From Prostheceraeus crozeri (lineage: Eukaryota; Platyhelminthes; Polycladida; Euryleptidae): 64,000 bases of DNA. A model generated the notes under the pieces. It was given only the letters and a program-made list of their open reading frames with translations, was not told the origin of the DNA and did not search any database. The position numbers were made by a program, and so were the translations under genes. The stretch covers positions 24,807-88,806 of the forward strand of contig CAJQUW010008970.1 in the NCBI GenBank assembly GCA_907163375.1, in the 5' to 3' direction. This document shows positions 21,228 through 28,235 of this stretch, piece by piece (within the stretch, counting starts at the first letter, position 1; every line of letters begins with the position of its first letter).

Positions 21228-21739
21228 ACCTTCACCAATGCACGTAAGGCTTCATCTGCATCAAATTCTGGTACTGGGGCTGGTGTTGGTACTGGGGCTG
21301 GTGTTGGTACTGGTATTGGGGCTGGTGTTGGTACTGGTGCTGGGTTGTCATGGTCACTTGCATCCAAATCTACATTATGATTGGTTGTATTAAGTGTCTT
21401 AAATATTCGTTTGATTTGCATACGTTGTTCTGTATTTAATCGCTCCCCTTGACATACATGATTGAGATGTTGTCTCACAAATCTATCTAATCGTGCTTTA
21501 CCAGCATCTTGTGGTAGAACTTTCATACACTTGTAACATACATATTTAAAGCGATCCGTCACATTACGTGCATGGGATATTGCAATTGCATTGGGTTTAT
21601 TCTTATGTCTGCGACGTAAATGTTCATTCATGCGATGTGTTCGAAATGGAAGTCTACAGAATGTACATAATGACATTTTCATACATCGTCTCGCCCGCCT
21701 CTCCGGACTTTCCACTTCACCACCTTCCATCTCAATCAT
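21194..21739 (-). CDS. Zinc-finger protein with Pro-Ala repeats (Polinton accessory)
   Basis: A 181-residue protein with two Cys/His clusters: CTFCRLPFRTHRMNEHLRRRH (about 26-46), a C2H2-type finger, and YVCYKCMKVLP ... RQHLNHVC (about 71-98). A run of PAPVPTPAP repeats (about 133-155) separates them from an acidic helical C-terminus (FDADEALRALVKVCQMM). Such proteins usually bind nucleic acid; a regulatory role in the element is inference. Confidence 0.6.
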   Translation of the reverse strand: MIEMEGGEVESPERRARRCMKMSLCTFCRLPFRTHRMNEHLRRRHKNKPNAIAISHARNVTDRFKYVCYKCMKVLPQDAGKARLDRFVRQHLNHVCQGERLNTEQRMQIKRIFKTLNTTNHNVDLDASDHDNPAPVPTPAPIPVPTPAPVPTPAPVPEFDADEALRALVKVCQMMEWTVIQ

Positions 21740-21887
21740 ATTGACGTCATTATTCTAACGTCATCATTTTACGTAAAGTCATATCTTCGACCATGATTGC
21801 ACTCTTCTCATCCTCTTCTTATTTTGTTCATCATATCGCCCCCAATACCGTCTTCCACGACATACACTCTTTCGTTGACCTCGTTTG

Positions 21888-22082
21888 TTACGTATCACGC
21901 TGGGTTTGGTTGTTACCATTACGATTTCTCACCTTTTCTTCATTCATGTTACTTAATGAAGTTGTTACTTCCTCTAACTCTTGGACAGCTGCTTGCCACC
22001 TCATACCATTATGTCTCCTTATAATTATCTCCCGTATTCTTTTCAAGACTTGTAAGATAATCGTAAGGACCACAAGGATCAT
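21888..22082 (-). CDS. Small protein with N-terminal hydrophobic helix (Polinton accessory)
   Basis: A 64-residue frame starting MILVVLTIILQVLKRIREI, which could be a membrane anchor followed by a basic stop-transfer stretch, then a hydrophilic helical tail. It fills the gap between the zinc-finger and exonuclease-like genes. A TACTTA word lies about 75 bases upstream. No family was recognised. Confidence 0.35.
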   Translation of the reverse strand: MILVVLTIILQVLKRIREIIIRRHNGMRWQAAVQELEEVTTSLSNMNEEKVRNRNGNNQTQRDT

Positions 22083-22195
22083 GTTGAGTTAGACAGAGAA
22101 ACAAAAAGGAACTAATCATAAGAAAAATCATTATCCCTCCATACACCATCCCTCATCTACTTAAAACATCATTGTCATATAACATTCCATATATT

Positions 22196-22987
22196 TTACA
22201 CAGATTTTGATTTACATGTAGTGGTGTTAGACCAAGCCATATCATGGAGTTTATGCCATGGTTGGCGGTTTACAAATACTGTTTTTCCTGTAAAGGATTC
22301 ACAATTGTCTTTTGAAATACCAAAGTAATATAACACAATTTCAACACAATCTGCTAAAGAGCAGTGATATCCATGTGCCCATCTATAACGTTGACATTCT
22401 GTATTACTCGATTTCTTCGGTTTTTTATAAAGGTAATGGGTTTGTTTAGGACATACCATCTTTGAACATCCAATAGGTATTTCTTCATCCCGCACTTTTA
22501 CCGCTGCTAAATGGCTTGGTTCCTTTATACGTTGATTCCATTGTTTCAAAAACACATCTATCACATGAAATCTGTTCAAGATCACAGGCTTTAAGAAATT
22601 GAACTCCGCTGTTGATGGACCAGCCATCAGAATATCATATACAGGTCCATGTCGTTGTTCATTAATATGTATGAATTTTTTTAATAATGCTTGTGCATCT
22701 TCATAGCATAATCCTTCATTCATTCGTATCTCTTTACCAACTCCATGAATATATGTCACATCAAATCGTTCATTGTAATAACACAATCCGGAGGATGTAA
22801 TTGGTAATCCAGAAACCGTGTCCGTTACAGAGGGTTGAATCAATACATGAAACGTCTCCACAAATAATATACCCCATGCACGTTCTTGTATCCATAAACA
22901 CGTCACCTCTGCCAAATCCGTATCTCCTTCCGTATCCACCACCAGATAATTGAGGATCACATCACCTAATGGGTGCGTCATTGTCAT
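22196..22987 (-). CDS. DEDDh-type 3'-5' exonuclease-like protein (Polinton accessory)
   Basis: A 263-residue protein with the DnaQ/RNase T motif order. ExoI is YLVVDTEGDTD (about residue 15), ExoII is MAGPSTAEFNFLKP (about 123-136), and ExoIII is HCSLADCVEI (about 212), giving the H-x4-D spacing of the DEDDh class. A CSKMVCPKQTH ... C cluster lies between ExoII and ExoIII. Family enzymes trim DNA or RNA ends; here proofreading, RNA degradation or immune evasion are all possible. A TATA box lies 31 bases upstream. Confidence 0.6.
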   Translation of the reverse strand: MTMTHPLGDVILNYLVVDTEGDTDLAEVTCLWIQERAWGILFVETFHVLIQPSVTDTVSGLPITSSGLCYYNERFDVTYIHGVGKEIRMNEGLCYEDAQALLKKFIHINEQRHGPVYDILMAGPSTAEFNFLKPVILNRFHVIDVFLKQWNQRIKEPSHLAAVKVRDEEIPIGCSKMVCPKQTHYLYKKPKKSSNTECQRYRWAHGYHCSLADCVEIVLYYFGISKDNCESFTGKTVFVNRQPWHKLHDMAWSNTTTCKSKSV

Positions 22988-23017
22988 AAATTTACACTCT
23001 TGTCCACACCTTCAACT

Positions 23018-23025
23018 TATATATC
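23018..23025 (-). promoter_or_regulatory. TATA box (ATATATAA)
   Basis: ATATATAA on the minus strand, 31 bases before the exonuclease-like start at 22987. Confidence 0.5.
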
Positions 23026-23049
23026 TTTGCTATTGTGCATTAACATAGT

Positions 23050-23484
23050 TTATGCACGGAAGACAACAACCGTTTGATGTATATCCATAGAACACCATGG
23101 GCATTGTAGCAACCAATTTGTTTCATAACATTCTTTACACACTATACAATGTCCACATGGAATAAATAATATTAACAACTCACTTATACGACACATAATA
23201 CATCGTATTTCCCGAAGTAATGTACGTGTCTCCTTTTCCAATCGTACTCTTTCCTCACGTGCCTCAATGGATGGGTACATGGTTACAGTCTCACCCATCT
23301 TACACGTAATAGATCCAAATGTTACCTTCTTCACTTTTTTAACTGGAATCCCTTCTTCATAATCCAATAAACGTTCTATTAATGCACCTGCACTAATCTT
23401 CTCTTCACAATGTGTTACAATTTTAATCACTTCTTCTGAATACCCCAATTCTAATGCCACACACCACGCTGTTGGTAAAGACAT
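23050..23484 (-). CDS. IAP-type UBA-RING protein (Polinton accessory)
   Basis: About 144 residues from the ATG at 23484, chosen because a TATA box lies 30 bases before it. The N-terminus (WCVALELGYSEEVIKIV ... LIERLLDYEEG) resembles a UBA domain. The C-terminus is a C3HC4 RING: CIMC, then FIPCGHCIVCKEC, then CPWC, ending in a VVVFRA tail as in cellular and viral IAPs. No BIR domain is present. Such proteins are ubiquitin E3 ligases; control of host cell death is the expected role. The same layout appears at 41716-42189 in the second element. Confidence 0.8.
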   Translation of the reverse strand: MSLPTAWCVALELGYSEEVIKIVTHCEEKISAGALIERLLDYEEGIPVKKVKKVTFGSITCKMGETVTMYPSIEAREERVRLEKETRTLLREIRCIMCRISELLILFIPCGHCIVCKECYETNWLLQCPWCSMDIHQTVVVFRA

Positions 23485-23513
23485 CCTTCTGATAAATCTT
23501 TGAAACCCTCCCC

Positions 23514-23520
23514 TTATATA
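23514..23520 (-). promoter_or_regulatory. TATA box (TATATAA)
   Basis: CTATATAAGGGG on the minus strand, 30 bases before the UBA-RING start at 23484. Confidence 0.55.
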
Positions 23521-23552
23521 GAGAAAGAAAAACACATGCTTTGTTCTGTATG

Positions 23553-23558
23553 TTTATT
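23553..23558 (-). terminator. Polyadenylation signal AATAAA
   Basis: AATAAACAT directly after the stop of the 370-residue orphan gene. Confidence 0.5.
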
Positions 23559-24659
23559 TTACACAACAACAAGTACTTTTTCATCATCATCGTCATTATC
23601 ATCACAGTCATTATCATCACAGTCATTATCATCACCATCATCTTCATCATCTGAGTCATATTCTGTATCATTGTTTACAGTATGTCTACTTTGCATAATG
23701 TACTGTATTTCCAATTCCATTTTACGGTTTTCCATATAGCGCATGTAGTTAGCACGTACACGATACATAGTCCGAAAGTAGAAAGCATAACCATCATCAT
23801 ATATTTTTAACCGTTGTGTTGGTGTACACGCATTTTGATACAAATGAATTGTTATATAGGTTTGAATACGTATAGGAATAGGGGTGTTTGGATGGGATTC
23901 ACTGATCCGATGTCTTTGTACATTAACACGTACTCGATGAGGAAAATAGAAACTTTGAATCATGTCTCTAAACGCATCAGATTGTACTATCTCCAATTCT
24001 TTGTTCCATATTTTCCATTTCTCATCGGGGGTTCCAAATGGTAAATCCAAAAGTTCAAAATCATCATGCTTCGTCTGTTCCTTCATCCGTTTGGCCCGCT
24101 TCTTGAGTCGATGGAAAGGGAGAGGGTTATTTACACTCATTTCTCCAGCCATCTCTTCCTCGTCCATTCTCTCTCTACCTTCATCCTCGCTAAGGTGGTG
24201 TACAATCTCCTCTCCTCGTCGTTTCAAACCTCGTCGTTTGTTCACTTGATTGGCACACACAATCGCGTCAGATAATCGAATCACATCCATCGGTGTATAT
24301 GGGCGTAATGAGGTACTATGAATAATCAAACTTGGATATTTCATTCCAAACACAGTCTTTACACTCTTGTCCTTGAAGTAGGATAGATTTGGACCTCTGT
24401 ATGGATTCAATGGATCTGGTACCAAATACGCCCCCATATCTGACGTATGCATTCGTACTGCCCCTTTAAAGGAAGATAGATAACGAGTTGCCATTTCTTG
24501 TTCATTCAAGATACATTCACCACTCTGTCTATCCTTCATAATAATCGCGTCACTGTCCATTGTCATTGTATAACTACATGTTGGAGGAGATTTCCAGCAC
24601 CGTTGCACTCCTTCTCTAATACTCTGCTTCTCAACCATCTCTCGCAGCGTCTGTTCCAT
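23559..24659 (-). CDS. Orphan protein with Asp/Asn-rich acidic tail (Polinton accessory)
   Basis: About 366 residues from the ATG at 24659, preferred over an upstream TTG. A basic segment (KRRGLKRRGEE, about residue 148; FHRLKKRAKRMKEQ, about 190) could be a nuclear signal. A beta-type middle (IPIRIQTYITIHLYQ) follows. The C-terminus is a run of DD, DN and DC units (about 338-363) coded by an expanded ATC/ATG trinucleotide tract. No family is recognised. A TATA box lies 29 bases upstream. Confidence 0.6.
   Translation of the reverse strand: MEQTLREMVEKQSIREGVQRCWKSPPTCSYTMTMDSDAIIMKDRQSGECILNEQEMATRYLSSFKGAVRMHTSDMGAYLVPDPLNPYRGPNLSYFKDKSVKTVFGMKYPSLIIHSTSLRPYTPMDVIRLSDAIVCANQVNKRRGLKRRGEEIVHHLSEDEGRERMDEEEMAGEMSVNNPLPFHRLKKRAKRMKEQTKHDDFELLDLPFGTPDEKWKIWNKELEIVQSDAFRDMIQSFYFPHRVRVNVQRHRISESHPNTPIPIRIQTYITIHLYQNACTPTQRLKIYDDGYAFYFRTMYRVRANYMRYMENRKMELEIQYIMQSRHTVNNDTEYDSDDEDDGDDNDCDDNDCDDNDDDDEKVLVVV
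23577..23650 (-). repeat. ATC trinucleotide tract in coding sequence
   Basis: Repeated TCATCATCGTCATTATCATCAC-type units code for the acidic tail of the overlapping gene and include three near-identical 18-base units. Confidence 0.75.
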
Positions 24660-24667
24660 AACTACAA

Positions 24668-24937
24668 TCAATCATGATCTGTACGACTTATATAGGGTTT
24701 TGGCTGATTCATCTCATACACTGTATATTGTAAATGGCCTTTTACATCACCCACGTGTCTCGGTTGTAATTCTCGTTGTGCTTGACGGTAAACACTCTCC
24801 GACACAGTCATTGTACATCGTGTCTCTCCTTCTAATGCATTATCCAACACCTGATAGACTTCCTCCATAGTAGTTTTTACACCTCCCACGGGGAAAAGGG
24901 ATTGAAAATAATCCTCAGACATATCACTCCACTCCAT
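24668..24937 (-). CDS. Small orphan protein (Polinton accessory)
   Basis: An 89-residue acidic protein (MEWSDMSEDYFQSLFPVGG ...) with no recognised domain. It ends 8 bases before the ATG of the 370-residue orphan gene and has a TTACTTA word 28 bases upstream, giving TATAAGTAA on its strand. Confidence 0.5.
   Translation of the reverse strand: MEWSDMSEDYFQSLFPVGGVKTTMEEVYQVLDNALEGETRCTMTVSESVYRQAQRELQPRHVGDVKGHLQYTVYEMNQPKPYISRTDHD
24688..24694 (-). promoter_or_regulatory. TATA box (TATATAA)
   Basis: CTATATAAG on the minus strand, 29 bases before the ATG at 24659 and inside the 3' end of the upstream small gene. Confidence 0.5.
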
Positions 24938-24964
24938 TATAATACTCTTGATCCTCCTCCTTCT

Positions 24965-24971
24965 TTACTTA
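24965..24971 (-). promoter_or_regulatory. TAAGTAA late-type promoter motif
   Basis: TATAAGTAAAG on the minus strand, 28 bases before the gene starting at 24937. Confidence 0.45.
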
Positions 24972-24974
24972 TAA

Positions 24975-25148
24975 TCATCTCCTTCTCAATCTAAATTTAA
25001 TTAACCCCTCATCCCTTGCAGCTCCTGTAACGCCTGCTAACAACCCCTTCAATACACGATACTGTGTAGTGTCCATAAAATTTTTGATCCGTCCCCCACC
25101 TCTTTGCCGTCGTCTTCGTCTTCGTCTTCGTCGACCACAGTATACCAT
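24975..25148 (-). CDS. Arg-rich pX-like small protein 4 (Polinton part)
   Basis: A 57-residue protein from the ATG at 25148: MVYCG, nine arginines, then QRGGG and a small hydrophobic segment (GLLAGVTGAARDEG) with a basic end. It is one of four adjacent genes with the layout M-[VP]-Y-x-(R)n-QRGG. Adenovirus pX-type proteins condense DNA and are cut by the viral protease; the QRGG could be such a site (inference). Confidence 0.6.
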   Translation of the reverse strand: MVYCGRRRRRRRRRQRGGGRIKNFMDTTQYRVLKGLLAGVTGAARDEGLIKFRLRRR

Positions 25149-25177
25149 AATTTTACCATCTCTACACACCTTACACT

Positions 25178-25184
25178 CTACTTA
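25178..25184 (-). promoter_or_regulatory. TAAGTAG late-type motif
   Basis: TATAAGTAGAG on the minus strand, about 30 bases before the ATG at 25148; one base different from TAAGTAA. Confidence 0.4.
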
Positions 25185-25187
25185 TAA

Positions 25188-25415
25188 TCATCTACGTCTA
25201 CGTCTACGTGTACGTCTTCCAGCTCCAAATATTTTTTTTGCTACTTTCTTCGCCGCAATACCCCCAGCTGTTGCTGCTGCTGATGTTGCTGCAGCTTTCC
25301 CCGCCAAGGCTAATATAGGGAGAATTGCTGCTGGAAGAATCCCACCTCGTTGTCGTGGTTTTCCACGGTACACTGTCATCCCACCTCGATGTCGTCGTCT
25401 ACCACGGTACACCAT
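25188..25415 (-). CDS. Arg-rich pX-like small protein 3 with hydrophobic segment (Polinton part)
   Basis: A 75-residue protein from the ATG at 25415. It has two basic leader repeats (MVYRGRRRHRGG and TVYRGKPRQRGG), a long hydrophobic Ala-rich segment (ILPAAILPILALAGKAAATS and following, about 25-50) and an Arg-only tail (RRTRRRRRR). This is the classic pX/PX layout of adenovirus and Polinton core peptides. A TTACTTA motif lies 30 bases upstream. Confidence 0.7.
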   Translation of the reverse strand: MVYRGRRRHRGGMTVYRGKPRQRGGILPAAILPILALAGKAAATSAAATAGGIAAKKVAKKIFGAGRRTRRRRRR

Positions 25416-25444
25416 AGTGATTATCCAACACAAAACACCACCCT

Positions 25445-25451
25445 TTACTTA
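25445..25451 (-). promoter_or_regulatory. TAAGTAA late-type promoter motif
   Basis: CTAAGTAAAGG, 30 bases before 25415; its TAA also serves as the stop of the preceding pX-like gene. Confidence 0.5.
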
Positions 25452-25633
25452 GAACGAGCAACATGAGTAAGTCTATGTAGTAATGTAGGACCTGTTCCTA
25501 CATCTCGATGTTTCAATACTTTGAATACTTTATTAAGTACACGTGGTACAATTGGAATTGGACCGACGAAAAAACCACCCCTCTGACGTCGTCTTCGTCT
25601 TCGTCTTTGTCTTCGTCTACCACGATACGGCAT
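25445..25633 (-). CDS. Arg-rich pX-like small protein 2 (Polinton part)
   Basis: A 62-residue protein from the ATG at 25633 (an in-frame ATG two codons earlier, at 25639, is also possible). MPYRGRRR is followed by eight more basic residues, QRGGFFVGPIPIVP and a helical basic C-terminus. It belongs to the four-gene tandem family and has TTACTTA 26 bases upstream. Confidence 0.6.
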   Translation of the reverse strand: MPYRGRRRQRRRRRRRQRGGFFVGPIPIVPRVLNKVFKVLKHRDVGTGPTLLHRLTHVARSK

Positions 25634-25658
25634 TGTCATAATAACATTCCATTCACTG

Positions 25659-25665
25659 TTACTTA
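25659..25665 (-). promoter_or_regulatory. TAAGTAA late-type promoter motif
   Basis: CTAAGTAAC, 26 bases before 25633, overlapping the stop codon of the preceding pX-like gene. Confidence 0.5.
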
Positions 25666-25818
25666 GCGCTTTCGTTTATTCTTAATACGTCTGATTGCTT
25701 TCCTTGCTATATGACGTGATACACCCTTTGTAATATCTCCTGCAAAATGTTTACCAAGTAGACCCGCTAAAGGTATAAGAATACCCCCTCTCTGACGTCT
25801 TCGTCTATAATATGGCAT
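25663..25818 (-). CDS. Arg-rich pX-like small protein 1, 51 residues (Polinton part)
   Basis: A very short gene easily missed by length cut-offs. It codes MPYYRRRRQRGG, a hydrophobic stretch ILIPLAGLLGKHFAG and a basic tail (HIARKAIRRIKNKRKR). The layout matches its three leftward neighbours, and a TTACTTA motif lies 28 bases upstream of the ATG, which argues that it is real. Predicted role: DNA-condensing core peptide released by protease at GG. Confidence 0.65.
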   Translation of the reverse strand: MPYYRRRRQRGGILIPLAGLLGKHFAGDITKGVSRHIARKAIRRIKNKRKR

Positions 25819-25845
25819 GATTCATACAATCTGCCATGTATATGA

Positions 25846-25852
25846 TTACTTA
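25846..25852 (-). promoter_or_regulatory. TAAGTAA late-type promoter motif
   Basis: TTTAAGTAATC, 28 bases before the 51-residue pX-like gene at 25818. Confidence 0.5.
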
Positions 25853-25906
25853 AACTTCTACATCCCATACCCTTTCATTCAAAATAAACAACGCTTACCA
25901 TGTAAG

Positions 25907-25912
25907 TTTATT
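25907..25912 (-). terminator. Polyadenylation signal AATAAA
   Basis: CAATAAACTT downstream of the 25950-26435 gene, followed by two copies of an 'aaagtaaatcattgaaaaacac' type direct repeat at about 25919-25963. Confidence 0.45.
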
Positions 25913-25949
25913 GAAACACAAAGTAAATCATTGAAAAACACAAAGTAAA

Positions 25950-26435
25950 TCATTGAAAAACACTGTCCATATCAATGACATGCATCAACGCTTCGTCCAC
26001 CAAATCCACCTCACGTCTTACATTCAATCCCGATGACGAATGTCCATAAAACTGTCGCTGTGGTAATTGGGGGATAAAGCGACGTAATCCTAATGGGATT
26101 ACTGGCGATCCTGCCCTCGAATTGGGAGGATTATTCTCCTTCTCCTTCTCGTTTTCATACGTCACCCACTCTTCATCAGTCATCTCACTGAAATTTGTGC
26201 GAATTGATGACGGTGAATTCAAAAATCTGTCGAGTTGTGTGATGTCTGGTGTCGCTCTCGGAGTTGGGGTAGGCGTCACCAACTCTGGAAGTGATTCCTC
26301 CGCCAATTCACTTAGATCGGGCCACGATCCCCATCCAGATGGAAGATCAGTTGGCCAGTCTTCCGCGTCAGTCTCTGGCACCAACACTTCGGGAATGGTA
26401 ATCCGTAAAGGTTGAATCAATGTGATGTCAGGCAT
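25950..26435 (-). CDS. Acidic orphan protein (Polinton accessory)
   Basis: About 161 residues from the ATG at 26435, preferred over an upstream GTG. The N-terminal half is acidic with SGWGSWPDLSELAEESLPEL and a TPTPTPRATP linker. A KEKENNPPNS segment precedes a Pro/Arg-rich part (LGLRRFIPQLPQRQF). It resembles short-motif-rich, disordered regulators, but no family was recognised. A TATA box lies about 50 bases upstream. Confidence 0.5.
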   Translation of the reverse strand: MPDITLIQPLRITIPEVLVPETDAEDWPTDLPSGWGSWPDLSELAEESLPELVTPTPTPRATPDITQLDRFLNSPSSIRTNFSEMTDEEWVTYENEKEKENNPPNSRAGSPVIPLGLRRFIPQLPQRQFYGHSSSGLNVRREVDLVDEALMHVIDMDSVFQ

Positions 26436-26484
26436 GTTCACTTGCACAAGTCAAAAATATGAAGTAAATGATTTCAATAGTCGT

Positions 26485-26491
26485 TTATATA
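26485..26491 (-). promoter_or_regulatory. TATA box (TATATAA)
   Basis: GTATATAAACG on the minus strand, 50 bases before the start at 26435. Confidence 0.45.
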
Positions 26492-26503
26492 CCATTTTAG
26501 GGG

Positions 26504-26562
26504 ATCGGGTCCTCTAAAGGGATCGGGTCCTCTAAAAGGTATCGGGTCCTCTATCGGGCCCC
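26504..26562. repeat. Three direct ATCGGGTCCTCTAAA repeats
   Basis: The word ATCGGGTCCTCT occurs three times within 59 bases. Related GGGTCC/GGGACC words recur at 26819-26851, 28208-28233 and in the palindrome at 28236-28412. Confidence 0.7.
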
Positions 26563-26771
26563 TTCCATAATCCTTCTCTCCAATAATTTGACTGTCGTTG
26601 ATGACTCACTATCGTAGCTTTAAGCACAAAATCACACGTGTCCTCACACTCTCTTATCTTCTCTGGATTCTTCGTTTTATAGGCTCTCCTCTTGTATCTC
26701 TCAATCATTTGCTTGATGGTCTTCATCTCCTCACGCTGTCTTACTCTCAACTCCTCTCTTGTTTCTACCAT
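26532..26771 (-). CDS. Small helical orphan protein (Polinton accessory)
   Basis: About 79 residues from the ATG at 26771, chosen because a TATA box lies 33 bases upstream. Charged helix (EELRVRQREEMKTIKQMIE), then CEDTCDFVLKA. Its last residues (GPDRGPDTF) are encoded by the GGGTCC repeats. No family was recognised. Confidence 0.45.
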   Translation of the reverse strand: MVETREELRVRQREEMKTIKQMIERYKRRAYKTKNPEKIRECEDTCDFVLKATIVSHQRQSNYWREGLWKGPDRGPDTF

Positions 26772-26803
26772 GATTGTGATTATAGCACTCATTTCATCCA
26801 CTC

Positions 26804-26810
26804 TTATATA
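26804..26810 (-). promoter_or_regulatory. TATA box (TATATAA)
   Basis: GTATATAAGAG on the minus strand, 33 bases before the ATG at 26771. Confidence 0.5.
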
Positions 26811-26856
26811 CACATCTTAGAGGACCCGGTCCCTTCACGGGTCCCTAAAGGGTTCA

Positions 26857-27408
26857 TCACCTCGTTTGTCCACTCGTCCATTCAATGTCACTCAAAGCAC
26901 TAGTATGAATAATCTGAACCCATTCCTTCTTCTCAATATCTAAACGAAATCGTCGTGTTAATTTCGGTCGTTTAAACACTTCTGGAGTATGTCCATATAC
27001 TATTGCCATAGCCTTTGACAAACTCCCATCTGCACACCTGTTGCCTGGTGAACGACGAATACATGTTTCTGTAGGATCCCACGATATAAGCACATCCCCT
27101 TCATACATTGGAATATAATCACGTTCAAAATAAAGACATTCTTTCGGTTTCTCCACCGTTGTTGTAATCGGATAATGATATGTCGGTGTTACTCCAAAAT
27201 AGAATGTGTCAATATGTGTTGGGATTAGTTCATTTTCCAATTCTATCTTACGACGAGATATCACTACACAGTTGTCTGTCTCTGAAATTATCTTGTCTCC
27301 ATGAAATAATGGAATGGTACGGTGATATTGCCAAAATTTACCCTTCCAATGACGTATAGGATAACGCACCTCACACTCTGGAATCACACACTCTGGAATC
27401 TCACTCAT
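26857..27408 (-). CDS. Orphan paralog A of a tandem pair (Polinton accessory)
   Basis: About 183 residues from the ATG at 27408. It shares a clear pattern with the adjacent 27578-28135 product: IPLFHGDKIIS, a hydrophobic CVVI strand, HIDTFYF, EKPKECLYFERDYIPMYEGD, a TxTCIRRSPG turn and a final RFRLDIEKKEWVQI. The pattern is rich in beta strands and does not match a family I know. Upstream are a TATAAATA box (about 27445) and a TTAAGTG word (about 27433). Confidence 0.6.
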   Translation of the reverse strand: MSEIPECVIPECEVRYPIRHWKGKFWQYHRTIPLFHGDKIISETDNCVVISRRKIELENELIPTHIDTFYFGVTPTYHYPITTTVEKPKECLYFERDYIPMYEGDVLISWDPTETCIRRSPGNRCADGSLSKAMAIVYGHTPEVFKRPKLTRRFRLDIEKKEWVQIIHTSALSDIEWTSGQTR

Positions 27409-27444
27409 GATGATTATATTCCAATCTATTTTCACTTAACCCTA

Positions 27445-27450
27445 TTTATA
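27445..27450 (-). promoter_or_regulatory. TATA box (TATAAA)
   Basis: GGTATAAATAGGGTTAAGTG on the minus strand, about 37 bases before the ATG at 27408; it joins a TATA word and a TAAGT word. Confidence 0.45.
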
Positions 27451-27528
27451 CCCCATATCTCTTCTTATACTACCATCTACTCTTCCTATAGTATAACTCA
27501 ATGAAAATGATCACATGTATAATGTATG

Positions 27529-27534
27529 TTTATT
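27529..27534 (-). terminator. Polyadenylation signal AATAAA
   Basis: AATAAACATAC downstream of the paralog B gene, followed by two direct copies of a 'tcaaaatggtacaaaaaagttcat' type unit between 27534 and 27583. Confidence 0.5.
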
Positions 27535-27577
27535 CAAAATGGTACAAAAAAGTTCATTCAAAATGGTACAAAAAAGT

Positions 27578-28135
27578 TCATTCATCATTCAATAACTGTT
27601 CATTTATTCCATGAAATGTCTTATAACCCTCACTCTCTTCTTCAACGTCTTTGTAGTATCCAATCGCCATGATACGTATCCATTCTCCCGCCGCTCCATC
27701 CAGACAGAATCGTTCCGTCTCGTAAGGTGGGTCCATGATTGGCTCCTCATGTGGTTGTTCAAGCACACACGCCTCCATCCACCTTCCATCATCCACCCAC
27801 CCTGGTGCACGACGCACAATCGTTCTTGTAGGGGTGTACCCCAGAATTATATCCCCTTCATACATGGGAATATCACCTCGTTCCATGTAGAGTGGCTTCT
27901 CCGGTGGGTAGTTTTTACTTCTGAACACTCGAAATACAGGTGATTTTGTGAAGTAAAATGTATCAATCCTTGGTGGAAATACATGCGTCTCTGTCCGTAC
28001 CACCAGACATGTCTTCCTATCTGATAGGATCTGATCCCCAGCAAAAAGGGGAATATCTCTATATACCAATTTGGGTACTTGATCCCGAAGTAATGGGAAG
28101 AATATAGTCGATGTTTCTGTTCCTGCTACTTCCAT
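27578..28135 (-). CDS. Orphan paralog B of a tandem pair (Polinton accessory)
   Basis: A 185-residue protein parallel to its left neighbour: IPLFAGDQILS, CLVVRT, RIDTFYF, EKPLYMERGDIPMYEGDI, TRTIVRRAPG and RFCLDGAAGEWIRI. The two genes are in tandem and in the same orientation, so they arose by local duplication and have since diverged. The function is unknown. This is the last gene before the right end of the element; a TATATATAA box lies 57 bases upstream. Confidence 0.6.
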   Translation of the reverse strand: MEVAGTETSTIFFPLLRDQVPKLVYRDIPLFAGDQILSDRKTCLVVRTETHVFPPRIDTFYFTKSPVFRVFRSKNYPPEKPLYMERGDIPMYEGDIILGYTPTRTIVRRAPGWVDDGRWMEACVLEQPHEEPIMDPPYETERFCLDGAAGEWIRIMAIGYYKDVEEESEGYKTFHGINEQLLNDE

Positions 28136-28191
28136 GTTGTATCTGAGTAGTCTTCTTTAACGGTATAATTCATCTACATTCAAACTCCTTC

Positions 28192-28200
28192 TTATATATA
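28192..28200 (-). promoter_or_regulatory. TATA box (TATATATAA)
   Basis: TATATATAAG on the minus strand, 57 bases before the start at 28135. Confidence 0.5.
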
Positions 28201-28235
28201 TTCTCTGAAGGGACCCGAACCCTACGGGGGACCTG

